64,000 nucleotides of DNA, taken from the NCBI RefSeq assembly GCF_002723935.1, contig NZ_BEWM01000006.1, positions 62,001-126,000 on the forward strand, given 5' to 3'. Below, one piece after another: positions 11,349 to 22,108 of the stretch. Every line of letters starts with the position of its first letter. Positions within the stretch are counted from its first letter, which is position 1. Source of the stretch: Gluconobacter cerinus (GTDB lineage: Bacteria > Pseudomonadota > Alphaproteobacteria > Acetobacterales > Acetobacteraceae). The position numbers and the translations under genes are program-made. The notes beneath the pieces were generated by a model that did not search any database, was not told the origin of the DNA, and saw nothing but the letters and a program-made list of their open reading frames with translations.

Positions 11349-12245
11349 GTGACCACTGGTGTGCAGCCTGTTGAAAAATACGGACAACTTAAGGCGGTAG
11401 GGCTACTGATCGGGGGGATATCCTCCTTCCAGATCGGCGCCACGCTGGCGAAGGGGCTTTTCCCGCTCTTTGGTCCAACCGGAATGGTGGGCCTGCGTGT
11501 CTGCATGGCCGCACTCATTCTGCTGGCCATCTGGCGCCCGACTCGCATGACCCTGACACCAGCAGCCCTGAAGCTGCTGCTGCCTTATGGCGCGTCTGTC
11601 GCGGTCATGAACTTCTGCTTTTATGTGGCGCTGGTTCGCCTGCCACTGGGAATCGTGGTTGCACTTGAATTCACGGGCCCGCTGACGCTTGCACTTGCTG
11701 GATCACGTCGCTGGCTAGACCTGTGCTGGGTCCTCTTTGTGATTTCCGGGCTGTATCTGCTGCTGCGTCCCGAGACAGCAGCTGTGGCCGGATCTGCCCA
11801 TGCTCTGGATATATTCGGAGTCTGTGCAGCACTCCTGAGTGGCTGCGGGTGGATCGTGTACATTCTCACAGGCACCCGCATGGGGAAGATACTGGATGCG
11901 GGGCAAGCAACGACACTGGGTATGGCGACGGCGGGGATTTTTCTTCTCCCCTGCCTGATCCCCACAATTCCCACCGTCATCACACATCCGTGGCAGGGAG
12001 GAGCGGCCCTCAGCGTGGCCGTTCTTTCCTCGGCCGTGCCTTATATCCTCGACATGATGGCCATGCGTCGACTTCGGCCGAAAGACCTTGGAATTCTGCT
12101 GAGCATGGAGCCCATGCTCGGCGCCGTTTCAGGATGGATCTTTCTGGGCGAAGCGCTGTCGATCACGCGATGGGCAGGCGTTCTGTGCATCGTTGTTGCG
12201 TCTCTCGGCAACGTTCTCACAGCCCGGAAAGCCACTCTGCACTAA
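11349..12245 (+). CDS. rhtA: DMT-superfamily exporter, RhtA type
   Basis: A 298-residue integral membrane protein with about ten hydrophobic segments arranged as two EamA repeats. The wording of the segments (LGIVVALEFTGPLTLAL, SSAVPYILDMMAMRRLRPKDLGILLSMEPMLGAVSGWIFLGE) fits the RhtA group, inner-membrane exporters of threonine/homoserine and related amino acids. Translation appears to start at GTG 11349, three bases after the parE stop, so it may be coupled to parE; no good ribosome site is visible. The transported substrate is inferred from family only. Confidence 0.82.
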   Translation: MTTGVQPVEKYGQLKAVGLLIGGISSFQIGATLAKGLFPLFGPTGMVGLRVCMAALILLAIWRPTRMTLTPAALKLLLPYGASVAVMNFCFYVALVRLPLGIVVALEFTGPLTLALAGSRRWLDLCWVLFVISGLYLLLRPETAAVAGSAHALDIFGVCAALLSGCGWIVYILTGTRMGKILDAGQATTLGMATAGIFLLPCLIPTIPTVITHPWQGGAALSVAVLSSAVPYILDMMAMRRLRPKDLGILLSMEPMLGAVSGWIFLGEALSITRWAGVLCIVVASLGNVLTARKATLH

Positions 12246-12264
12246 CCATCCGGGCAAAGGATAA

Positions 12265-13980
12265 TCAGACGCTTTCAGCAACCCAGTTCCGGCGTTTGGT
12301 GGCTTTGCCAATACCCGGGTTAAAGCAGTTGCATGGGTCCAGACTGCGATAGTGTTCGATCATCTCTTCCGGCGCATCATAAAGATGACCGACGTTATGC
12401 TCGGCAGGATAACGGGCGCCCCGGGCTTCCAAACCTGGCAGCATGGAGTGCTCCACGGCCATAGCGTTGTAGCCCTTTTTCACCACGTAATCCTGATGCA
12501 TCACGTGGCAGAAGAAGTGGCCGTAGTAGAGTTTGACGATAAGCTTGTCTTCAATCTCTTTCGGCAGGGTTTCAAACCATTCCCGGTCATTGCGGCGCAG
12601 CGCCACATCGAGAGCAACAATGTCTTCTGCCGTCTTTGAATGAACGGCACGATAACGGATGGCTGCTCCGGCTGCTGCAAAGCGATGAAGGAACGCCAGC
12701 TTGCCTTCTTCCGGGGTGCAGGCAAAGAAATCGCCAGACGTTTTTGAGTGCCAGTCTTCAAGATACGCTTTGACGGGCGCTGCAAGCTCCGCCGATACCT
12801 TGAGCATGAGATGATGCTCGAAACGATCCCGGAAATCACACATGCGTGCCGGGAGCTGCTTGGGAATAATCTTGCTGAACGCCTGAAGCAACAGGTCACT
12901 CAGGTGGCCTGAAATGCCGGGGATGCGCTGTACGGCAATATCGAACCGGGATTTCAGACCGAAGAACGTGGGCAGGAACCGTGTGCCCATGTAGCGAATG
13001 ATGGCTGTCGTGTCCTTGCCATACACCTCGGCAATATTGAACGCGTCGCGGTGGATATATTCTCCGGCGATTGGCAACTCATCGAAGCTTGTCAGGATAT
13101 GACGACGCAGATCTTCCAGATCCTGCGTGCTGTTGGTCCCGATGTAGAACACCGCTGGATTTTTATTGGCCTTGAAGGTGTCGAGGCGAACGGCAAACAC
13201 AACCAGCTTTCCCGCGCATCCCGCGGCTTCGTGCCAGCGGTTGGGGTCCGCATTAAAGCGTGCAGGCGTTTCAGCATCCACGTCCCGCACATGCTGGGCG
13301 TAACCAGCGTCATGGCCGCGGCCTGCGTTCCAGTCGATAGCGCTATCCGGAAGTTGCCCAGCCTGGACGGCAGAAAGAATCTGCTCCGGATCACCCGCGA
13401 GGCGGATTCCGAGATGATTGACGAGATGCAGTTTCCCATCTGCCCCCATCTGACCGAACAGGGCCATTTCCGTGAAAGCAGGCCCGCGCTGGACCAGAGC
13501 GCCGCCGGAATTGTTACTCACACCCCCGAGAACAGAGGCACCGATACAGGATGAGCCAATAACCGAGTGGGGCTCGCGGCCAATCTTGGCGAGCTTTTCT
13601 TCCAGATCATGCAGGGTCGAGCCAGGAAGACAAACAACCTGCCGCCCCTCACCGATCAGGTGGATGCCATCCAACCGGTTCGTGCTGATGATGACGATCT
13701 CGCGGTCGTAGTCATTGCCGTCTGGTGTAGAGCCACCGGTCAGGCCGGTATTGGCGGCCTGCATGATGATGATCTTGCCGCTTTCAGCACAGAGCTTGGC
13801 AGCTTTCCACAGTTCAACAAGGTTTCCTGGCTGTAGAACGGCCAGCACATCGCCGAGCCCAAACCGGTATCCTTTACGGAAGCGATAAGTCGCGTTGGGC
13901 TTGGTCAGAACATGACGACGGCCAACGACCGAACGAAGGGCATCAAGGAAAACCGTGTTCCCGCTGGAGCTGGCCGGCAT
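12265..13980 (-). CDS. dld: Quinone-dependent D-lactate dehydrogenase
   Basis: A 571-residue peripheral membrane flavoprotein that oxidises D-lactate to pyruvate and feeds electrons to quinone. The N-terminal FAD-binding PCMH domain is marked by AANTGLTGGSTPDGNDYDR and GSSCIGASVLGGVSNNSGGALVQRGP. The C-terminal half matches the Dld membrane-binding domain (HHLMLKVSAELAAPVKAYL..., YYGHFFCHVMHQDYVVKKG), and the last stretch has HNVGHLYDAPEEMIEHYRSLDPCNCFNPGIGK. The length is that of E. coli Dld. It is convergent with the RhtA-type exporter with only 19 bases between stops. Confidence 0.93.
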   Translation of the reverse strand: MPASSSGNTVFLDALRSVVGRRHVLTKPNATYRFRKGYRFGLGDVLAVLQPGNLVELWKAAKLCAESGKIIIMQAANTGLTGGSTPDGNDYDREIVIISTNRLDGIHLIGEGRQVVCLPGSTLHDLEEKLAKIGREPHSVIGSSCIGASVLGGVSNNSGGALVQRGPAFTEMALFGQMGADGKLHLVNHLGIRLAGDPEQILSAVQAGQLPDSAIDWNAGRGHDAGYAQHVRDVDAETPARFNADPNRWHEAAGCAGKLVVFAVRLDTFKANKNPAVFYIGTNSTQDLEDLRRHILTSFDELPIAGEYIHRDAFNIAEVYGKDTTAIIRYMGTRFLPTFFGLKSRFDIAVQRIPGISGHLSDLLLQAFSKIIPKQLPARMCDFRDRFEHHLMLKVSAELAAPVKAYLEDWHSKTSGDFFACTPEEGKLAFLHRFAAAGAAIRYRAVHSKTAEDIVALDVALRRNDREWFETLPKEIEDKLIVKLYYGHFFCHVMHQDYVVKKGYNAMAVEHSMLPGLEARGARYPAEHNVGHLYDAPEEMIEHYRSLDPCNCFNPGIGKATKRRNWVAESV

Positions 13981-14145
13981 GTCTGTATTCTTCCTTCAAC
14001 GTTTCTGGCGTTGCTACCGTCAAAGCGCAGCCAGCGGACTCCATGGTTCCAAAATTTACGCCTGTTCAGCGACAGGCTTACAGACACACCCGCAAGAGCG
14101 CGCCGTCCATGCCTCAGATCAAGCAATGGGATCACAATCGGGCGA

Positions 14146-16008
14146 CTATTTAATACGCCCGAAAAGACGCTCGATCTCGCTACGCGTCAGTTTTAACCAG
14201 GTTGGACGGCCGTGCGAACAGGTATTGGCGCGCGGAGTACGCTCCATTTCCCGCAAAAGAGCATCCATTTCTTCCGGTTTCAGGCGTCGGCCCGCGCGAA
14301 TGCTTCCATGACAGGCCATCCGGGCCAGAATGGCATCCAGACGATTGGAAAAACTATCCGTATTGCCAGCATCAAGATCCGGATCATTGGCGAGTTCATC
14401 CGCCACATCCCGCAGAAGGCCCTGAACGTCCTTTGTGCCGAGAAGGGCGGGGACTGATCGGAGCAGCACGCTCCCTGCACCAAAGGATTCGAGGTCTATC
14501 CCCAATCTGGACAGATCTTCAGACCGTGCCAGGAGAGCCTCAGCATCCCGCCGGGAAAGATCAACGACTTCAGGCAGTAGGAGCGCCTGAGACCGTAGAG
14601 TCCCGCTGGCATATTGCTCTCGCAAGCGCTCATGGGTCAGACGCTCATGAGCCGCATGCTGATCCACGAGAACCAGATCCCCATCAGGGGCAACGGCAAT
14701 AATGTATGTGTCAAAGACCTGAGCCACCGAAGCGCCGAGCGGAAAAGAGGCGTCAAGATGCTCTGGGACAGGTTGGGGCGCACGCGCAGCCGGCGCAAAA
14801 CCGGCCTCCTGCTCAGCAAAGCCCGATCGATCGGGAGCGAATGGCGCTGCCTTTGGCACACTTAAGGGCAACGATGCTGCTGGCTCTGCCCGGAACTCAT
14901 TGAAAGAGGGCAGTTCAACAGGAACGTCTGGCCGCGACGGATAGGAAATTGAGGGACGCGATGGACGTGACCCAAAGCTGGCGTGGATTCCGCCTCCGCC
15001 ACTGGACCCATGACCGAGGGCCCGACCCAAACCGCCAATGACGAGTGCCCGGACTTCAGCTTCATCGGCAAAGCGCAGTTCCGTCTTGGCAGGATGTACG
15101 TTCACATCCAGTCGCTCCAGAGGCACCTTGAGATGAAGAGCCATCACCGGAAAACGTCCACGTTCAATGACGGGACGATACGCCACACGAATGGCTGTCC
15201 GCAGCATGGGATCTGTAACCGGGCGGTGATTGACCATGATGAACTGGCCAGAACCGGTAGCCTTTGTTTTGGCAGGGCCACATGCAAAGCCGGACAGGCG
15301 TATATGGCCGCGCTGTTCATCAAGCGGGATCAGCGTGTCGGGTGTTGTCTCCAGAACCGTTGCCGTCCGGGCGATGGGGCTCTGTTCGGGCAGGTCAAAC
15401 AGGACCTTGTCGTCCAGTGTGACGCGCATGGCGCAATGCGGCGCGCTCAGAGCCAGCCGCCGCATGACCGATTCGGCATGACTGTTTTCAACACGCGGGC
15501 TTTTAAGAAACTTGCGTCGCGCAGGGGTAGCGAAGAAGAGATCCGTAACCACAATCCGCGTGCCCACCGGACCGGACGATGGGTGTGGCGGCGTGATGAC
15601 GCCTCCGTCGACACGAATGCACCAGGCCGTGTCAGATTCGGCTGTTCGGGATGTAATGGAAAGGCGTGCGCTTGCCCCAATGGATGGCAAGGCTTCCCCA
15701 CGGAAACCAAGCGTGCGGATCTGAACGAGACGTTCGTCCTGCAATTTGGATGTGCAATGGCGCTGGACAGCCATGTCCAGCTCTTCCGGCGTCATGCCGC
15801 AACCATTGTCCGTGACATCAATACGATCTGTGCCGCCAGCGCGAAGGGCGACCACAAGACGTGTGGCGCCAGCATCAATCGCGTTCTCGACAAGCTCTTT
15901 CAGAGCCGCAGCCGGGCGTTCAATCACTTCACCCGCCGCAATCAGATCAACAACATGACCTGAAAGCCGACGGATGACCGGGCGTACAAGGGAAGTTTTC
16001 TCAGACAG
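14146..16008 (-). CDS. mutL: DNA mismatch repair protein MutL
   Basis: Homology runs from IRRLSGHVVDLIAAGEVIERP through the GHKL ATPase motifs (KELVENAIDAGATRL, DNGCGM, TLGFRGEALPSI, VGTRIVVTDLFFATPARRKFL) to the C-terminal dimerisation domain ending LTRSEIERLFGRIK. A proline-rich linker covers the middle. The frame continues upstream to a TGA just before codons reading ATILSEKTSLVRP and contains no ATG, GTG or TTG before the conserved start. The nearest usable codon is CTG at 16008-16006, giving about 620 residues. The first GTG (15927) would cut off the LIAAGE helix needed for ATP binding. Third gene downstream of ileS on the same strand. Confidence 0.88.
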   Translation of the reverse strand: MSEKTSLVRPVIRRLSGHVVDLIAAGEVIERPAAALKELVENAIDAGATRLVVALRAGGTDRIDVTDNGCGMTPEELDMAVQRHCTSKLQDERLVQIRTLGFRGEALPSIGASARLSITSRTAESDTAWCIRVDGGVITPPHPSSGPVGTRIVVTDLFFATPARRKFLKSPRVENSHAESVMRRLALSAPHCAMRVTLDDKVLFDLPEQSPIARTATVLETTPDTLIPLDEQRGHIRLSGFACGPAKTKATGSGQFIMVNHRPVTDPMLRTAIRVAYRPVIERGRFPVMALHLKVPLERLDVNVHPAKTELRFADEAEVRALVIGGLGRALGHGSSGGGGIHASFGSRPSRPSISYPSRPDVPVELPSFNEFRAEPAASLPLSVPKAAPFAPDRSGFAEQEAGFAPAARAPQPVPEHLDASFPLGASVAQVFDTYIIAVAPDGDLVLVDQHAAHERLTHERLREQYASGTLRSQALLLPEVVDLSRRDAEALLARSEDLSRLGIDLESFGAGSVLLRSVPALLGTKDVQGLLRDVADELANDPDLDAGNTDSFSNRLDAILARMACHGSIRAGRRLKPEEMDALLREMERTPRANTCSHGRPTWLKLTRSEIERLFGRIK

Positions 16009-16047
16009 GATGGTGGCTCACAATCCTGAAGGCAGGGAGAGTGCTGT

Positions 16048-16623
16048 TTACAGCACGCCCAGAAAGTGACCGCTCTTTTTCTTGACGGTCGGGGTCGCGC
16101 CTGTTGCAGGGTTACGCCCCAGAGCCGAGTTCTCACGAATACGGCGGTTTTCAGCGTCCCCGTCGACTACGGAGCCAGCCTGGCCGCCCTTCCAGAACAT
16201 TAAGTTATCAACGAAGCCAGCATCGGCAGCACCGAGTTCGGCATTGTTGGGAGCACCCGAAGCCTTGTCCACCTGACCAACCAGCGCGGACTGGCCGCTG
16301 CTGTTTTCACCGTTGAACGGGTGAAGGGCTGCATCCGGAGACAGCGTTTCAAGAGCCTGCATCCGCGGGCTCTCGTCCGGACGGTGCGCATCGGCAGCAC
16401 CAGGAAGCTGCATCTTCTCTGTAGGCGGCATGGACAGCGGAGCACGCGTCGTGACGGTGTATTCGTCTGGCATGTAGCGTTCCATGCCGAAGGCCCGCTC
16501 CAGATCGCTGCCTGAGCAACCAGACAGCATCAGGCCGAATGAAGCAATTGCACCCATCTGTACGCTGAGACGGGCAACTGGAAGACGGTTACGGCGCATT
16601 GAGGGACCCTGGGACGCGATCAT
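16048..16623 (-). CDS. DUF3035 lipoprotein, BamF-like
   Basis: 191 residues with a lipoprotein signal ending in lipobox MLSGC, followed by a region reading MPDEYTVTTRAPLSMPP, the hallmark of the alphaproteobacterial DUF3035 group described as BamF, an accessory lipoprotein of the outer-membrane beta-barrel assembly complex. The rest is low-complexity and polar. It lies between lspA, which would process it, and mutL, as in other alphaproteobacteria. The ATG at 16623 is used here; the ATG at 16599 (MRRNRLPVARL) gives a tidier signal peptide and is equally possible. Confidence 0.75.
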   Translation of the reverse strand: MIASQGPSMRRNRLPVARLSVQMGAIASFGLMLSGCSGSDLERAFGMERYMPDEYTVTTRAPLSMPPTEKMQLPGAADAHRPDESPRMQALETLSPDAALHPFNGENSSGQSALVGQVDKASGAPNNAELGAADAGFVDNLMFWKGGQAGSVVDGDAENRRIRENSALGRNPATGATPTVKKKSGHFLGVL

Positions 16624-16672
16624 GATGGGATAGTCCTACAGTCCACGCAGCGTGGGGGCAAGCTCCCCTTGT

Positions 16673-17184
16673 TCACTGCGGCTGGCTGTTACGTTCAGCA
16701 AGAAGAGAGTCGATCAGCCAGACGGCCACTCCGCACACAATACCGGCATCGGCAATGTTGAAGACATACCATGACCAGCCGAAGGCATGAGCATGAAGAA
16801 AATCTACAACAGCGCCGTACCGCAGGCGGTCAATGACGTTACCGATGGCTCCGCCTGCGATGGCCCCGCAGGCGCCGGCAACCAGGGTTCGGCGCGTCTT
16901 TGTCATGGTCCAGACCAGCAGGCAGACAGCCAGCAGCGAGACCGTGCAGAAGACCAGAGGCCCTTTGCTGCCTAGGCCACCAAACATTCCAAACGTCACG
17001 GCATGGTTCCAGACCATGGTGAAGTTCAGGAATGGGAGGATCTGGACGGACCCTTTCTCCGGCAGATTATAACCGTAGAGAATCCAGTCCTTGCTGGCCT
17101 GATCCAGAACGAGGACCAGAACCAGCAGGGCGAGCCCGAGAACCAGCCGCCCCATACGGCTCATACCTTCCTGCCAGAGGGACA

Positions 17185-17185
<1 letters not shown>
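16673..17185 (-). CDS. lspA: Lipoprotein signal peptidase (signal peptidase II)
   Basis: About 170 residues, four membrane helices, with the two catalytic aspartates in GNVIDRLRYGAVVDFL and VFNIADAGIVCG. The N-terminal LVLDQASKDWI motif is also typical. The enzyme removes signal peptides from prolipoproteins in the inner membrane. The ATG at 17185 overlaps the ileS stop in a TGATG arrangement, indicating translational coupling; upstream in-frame starts would lie inside ileS. Confidence 0.95.
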
Positions 17186-20031
<2,846 letters not shown>

Positions 20032-20250
20032 GGGACGGGCCAACTTTGGTCATTCACACAAAATAAGGGGGACCATATGGAGATTGGGCGGGGATGTGGT
20101 CAAGTCTTCTGAGGGTAAACCGCGTCATGTTCTGCCAAAAACGCTGTTATTCAGGCCTTCAAGACAATTGAATGACAGGTCTGGTCATGGATTGTTTCAG
20201 GGGCAGAAGCATGATCTGTTTTGGCAGAAGATCTGTACGGGGGCATTTTC

Positions 20251-21216
20251 ATGAAGACATTCTGGCTGGCTGCGATCCTGGCGATTGCTCCTTCTCTCGC
20301 GGTAGCACAGGCCCCTCGTTGTCCGGCGTCGGCAACTGTTCCGTCCAAATCTGATCTGCCTCATCTTCTGATGACATCCCAGGACCGCGGTTTTCTGTGG
20401 AAAGCCACGAAAGATGGTCATACGTCTTGGCTGTACGGCACTGTTCATGCCTCTCGCGAAGAATGGTTGATGCCTGGGCCGCTCATACGGTCCGCCATCC
20501 TGCAAAGCCAGGCTGTTGCGCTTGAACTGAATCTGCAGGATCCCCAGACACTGGCAGCCCTTCGCAAACCCGAAGAACCAGCTAACCGTGAAAAGCTGAT
20601 TGCTTCAGGGCGGAAGAAAAAACTCGATGCCCTGGCAGATGAACTCTGTATTCCCACGGCAGGCTTTGCCACTACGGCAATCGGCCTTGAAGCGGCCGGG
20701 CTTAGCGCGTCAGCTGCGCGTGCAGATGGATATTATCCCGATTATGCCGTCGACTTTGTCCTTCAAGGAATGGCTGGCAGCCTGAAAAAAGAAGTTATCG
20801 CTCTCGAAGATGTTCAGACACAGCGTAACCTCCTGATCTCCCCGAGACTGTCCGAAGAAAACGCCTTCATTGATGAAACCATCAAGCAGATTTCCTCGGG
20901 GGAAGCGCGGAAGGATGAAGATCAGTTGATTGCGATGTGGGGGCGCAGCGATCTGACGCGACTGAACCAGTACAAACAGTGGTGCAAATGCGAGCGGACA
21001 CCAGAGGAGAAACGCCAGACGCTCCGCATGGTTGATGAGCGAAATGCAGCGATGGCCCAGAAAATTCTGACCCTCCATGATTCTGGAAAGTCCCTGTTCG
21101 TGGCGGTTGGGTCTTTACACATGGCGGGCCCAGAAGGACTTCCTGCGCTCCTGAAAAAGGACGGTTTCGACGTTCAGCAGATCGTACCTGCGCCTTCGGC
21201 AAAAACGTCGCTATAA
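20251..21216 (+). CDS. TraB/GumN family protein, exported
   Basis: About 321 residues. ATG 20251 follows a G-rich ribosome site and begins a signal peptide (MKTFWLAAILAIAPSLAVAQ). The two short motifs that define the TraB/GumN fold are present: LYGTVHASREEW near the start and VGSLHMAGPEGLPALL near the end. The fold is predicted to be a metal-dependent erythromycin-esterase/protease-like hydrolase, but the family's bacterial role is not established. It probably acts in the periplasm. Confidence 0.82.
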   Translation: MKTFWLAAILAIAPSLAVAQAPRCPASATVPSKSDLPHLLMTSQDRGFLWKATKDGHTSWLYGTVHASREEWLMPGPLIRSAILQSQAVALELNLQDPQTLAALRKPEEPANREKLIASGRKKKLDALADELCIPTAGFATTAIGLEAAGLSASAARADGYYPDYAVDFVLQGMAGSLKKEVIALEDVQTQRNLLISPRLSEENAFIDETIKQISSGEARKDEDQLIAMWGRSDLTRLNQYKQWCKCERTPEEKRQTLRMVDERNAAMAQKILTLHDSGKSLFVAVGSLHMAGPEGLPALLKKDGFDVQQIVPAPSAKTSL

Positions 21217-21305
21217 ACAGCCGGCGCTTTGCCTGAACGACCTGGGGCGGTACAGTCTGGCAGCAGTATTTTCTGCATTCGGACAGGGCGGATGGTGACC
21301 CCGGC

Positions 21306-22085
21306 ATGAAGCGCGTTTTCAGGAAAATCTTTTCCCGCCCACCCGAACGTGAGGCAGCCCCCCCGCTGCCGTCTCATATCGAGATCATCCGTGAGAAAGC
21401 CCTGAAAGGGCACCATCTGGAAATCGTCCAGTGGGGGCAGATCTTGCTGGAGAGCATTTATGTTCCCAAAGACCCTGTCGGGGCATTGGAATGGTTTACC
21501 ATTGCAGCAAAGGCTGGGTTCGGGCCGGGGCACAATATGCGGGGCCGGTGCTTTCAATTCGGCTGGGGATGCGAACAAGACCTTCAGGAAGCCGCCCGGT
21601 GTTATGCAGCAGCAGCTGACGCAGGAGACGAATGGGGCCGCTATAATCTGGGCATTCTGACCATGCGGGGCATCGGGCACCCCCAGGATCTGCCAAAGGC
21701 GCTCAATCTGTTTCGAACAGCGGCACACAACGGCCATGCCAAATCCATGAACCTGTATGCGCGCTTTCTGGAGGAAGGCTGGGTTGTGCCCCAAGACCGC
21801 GCGGCAGCCTTGGACTGGTATCGGAAGTCAGCAGAAGGTGGAGATTACCGGGGGCAGCACAACTATGCGACGGCGCTGGTGGATGCTGGCCAGGTTGACG
21901 AAGCGCTGGGCTGGTGGCGCAAGGCTGTTGTGGATGCCACGTCTGACATTCTTCTGGCGATGAACAAGAAGCTGGCTCTTCTGGGAAACAAAAGAGACCC
22001 AGCTCTGGAAACACGGGTTCAGGACCGTCTGAAAGAAATGGGCGTACCGCCCTCCACCGAGGACGCAAAAGTCAGGCCGGAATAA
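21306..22085 (+). CDS. Sel1-repeat (TPR-like) protein
   Basis: 259 residues with at least three Sel1-type helical repeats: DPVGALEWFTIAAKAGFGPG, then a repeat ending AARCYAAAADAGDEWG, and RAAALDWYRKSAEGGDYRG. No signal peptide is evident and the first 20 residues are basic. Sel1 repeats mediate protein contacts. Genes of this kind are often found beside TonB-dependent siderophore receptors, and here it converges on one with a shared terminator; a role in iron uptake is inference from position only. Confidence 0.78.
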   Translation: MKRVFRKIFSRPPEREAAPPLPSHIEIIREKALKGHHLEIVQWGQILLESIYVPKDPVGALEWFTIAAKAGFGPGHNMRGRCFQFGWGCEQDLQEAARCYAAAADAGDEWGRYNLGILTMRGIGHPQDLPKALNLFRTAAHNGHAKSMNLYARFLEEGWVVPQDRAAALDWYRKSAEGGDYRGQHNYATALVDAGQVDEALGWWRKAVVDATSDILLAMNKKLALLGNKRDPALETRVQDRLKEMGVPPSTEDAKVRPE

Positions 22086-22096
22086 TCCGGCCTGAC
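22071..22096 (-). terminator. Shared hairpin terminator of the Sel1 and TonB-receptor genes
   Basis: GTCAGGCCGG (22071-22080) and CCGGCCTGAC (22087-22096) form a perfect 10-bp stem with a 6-base loop that contains the Sel1 gene stop codon. On the minus strand the stem runs into TTTTGC, so it fits best as the terminator of the receptor gene. Confidence 0.75.
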
Positions 22097-22108
22097 ATAA
22101 GATAAGGC

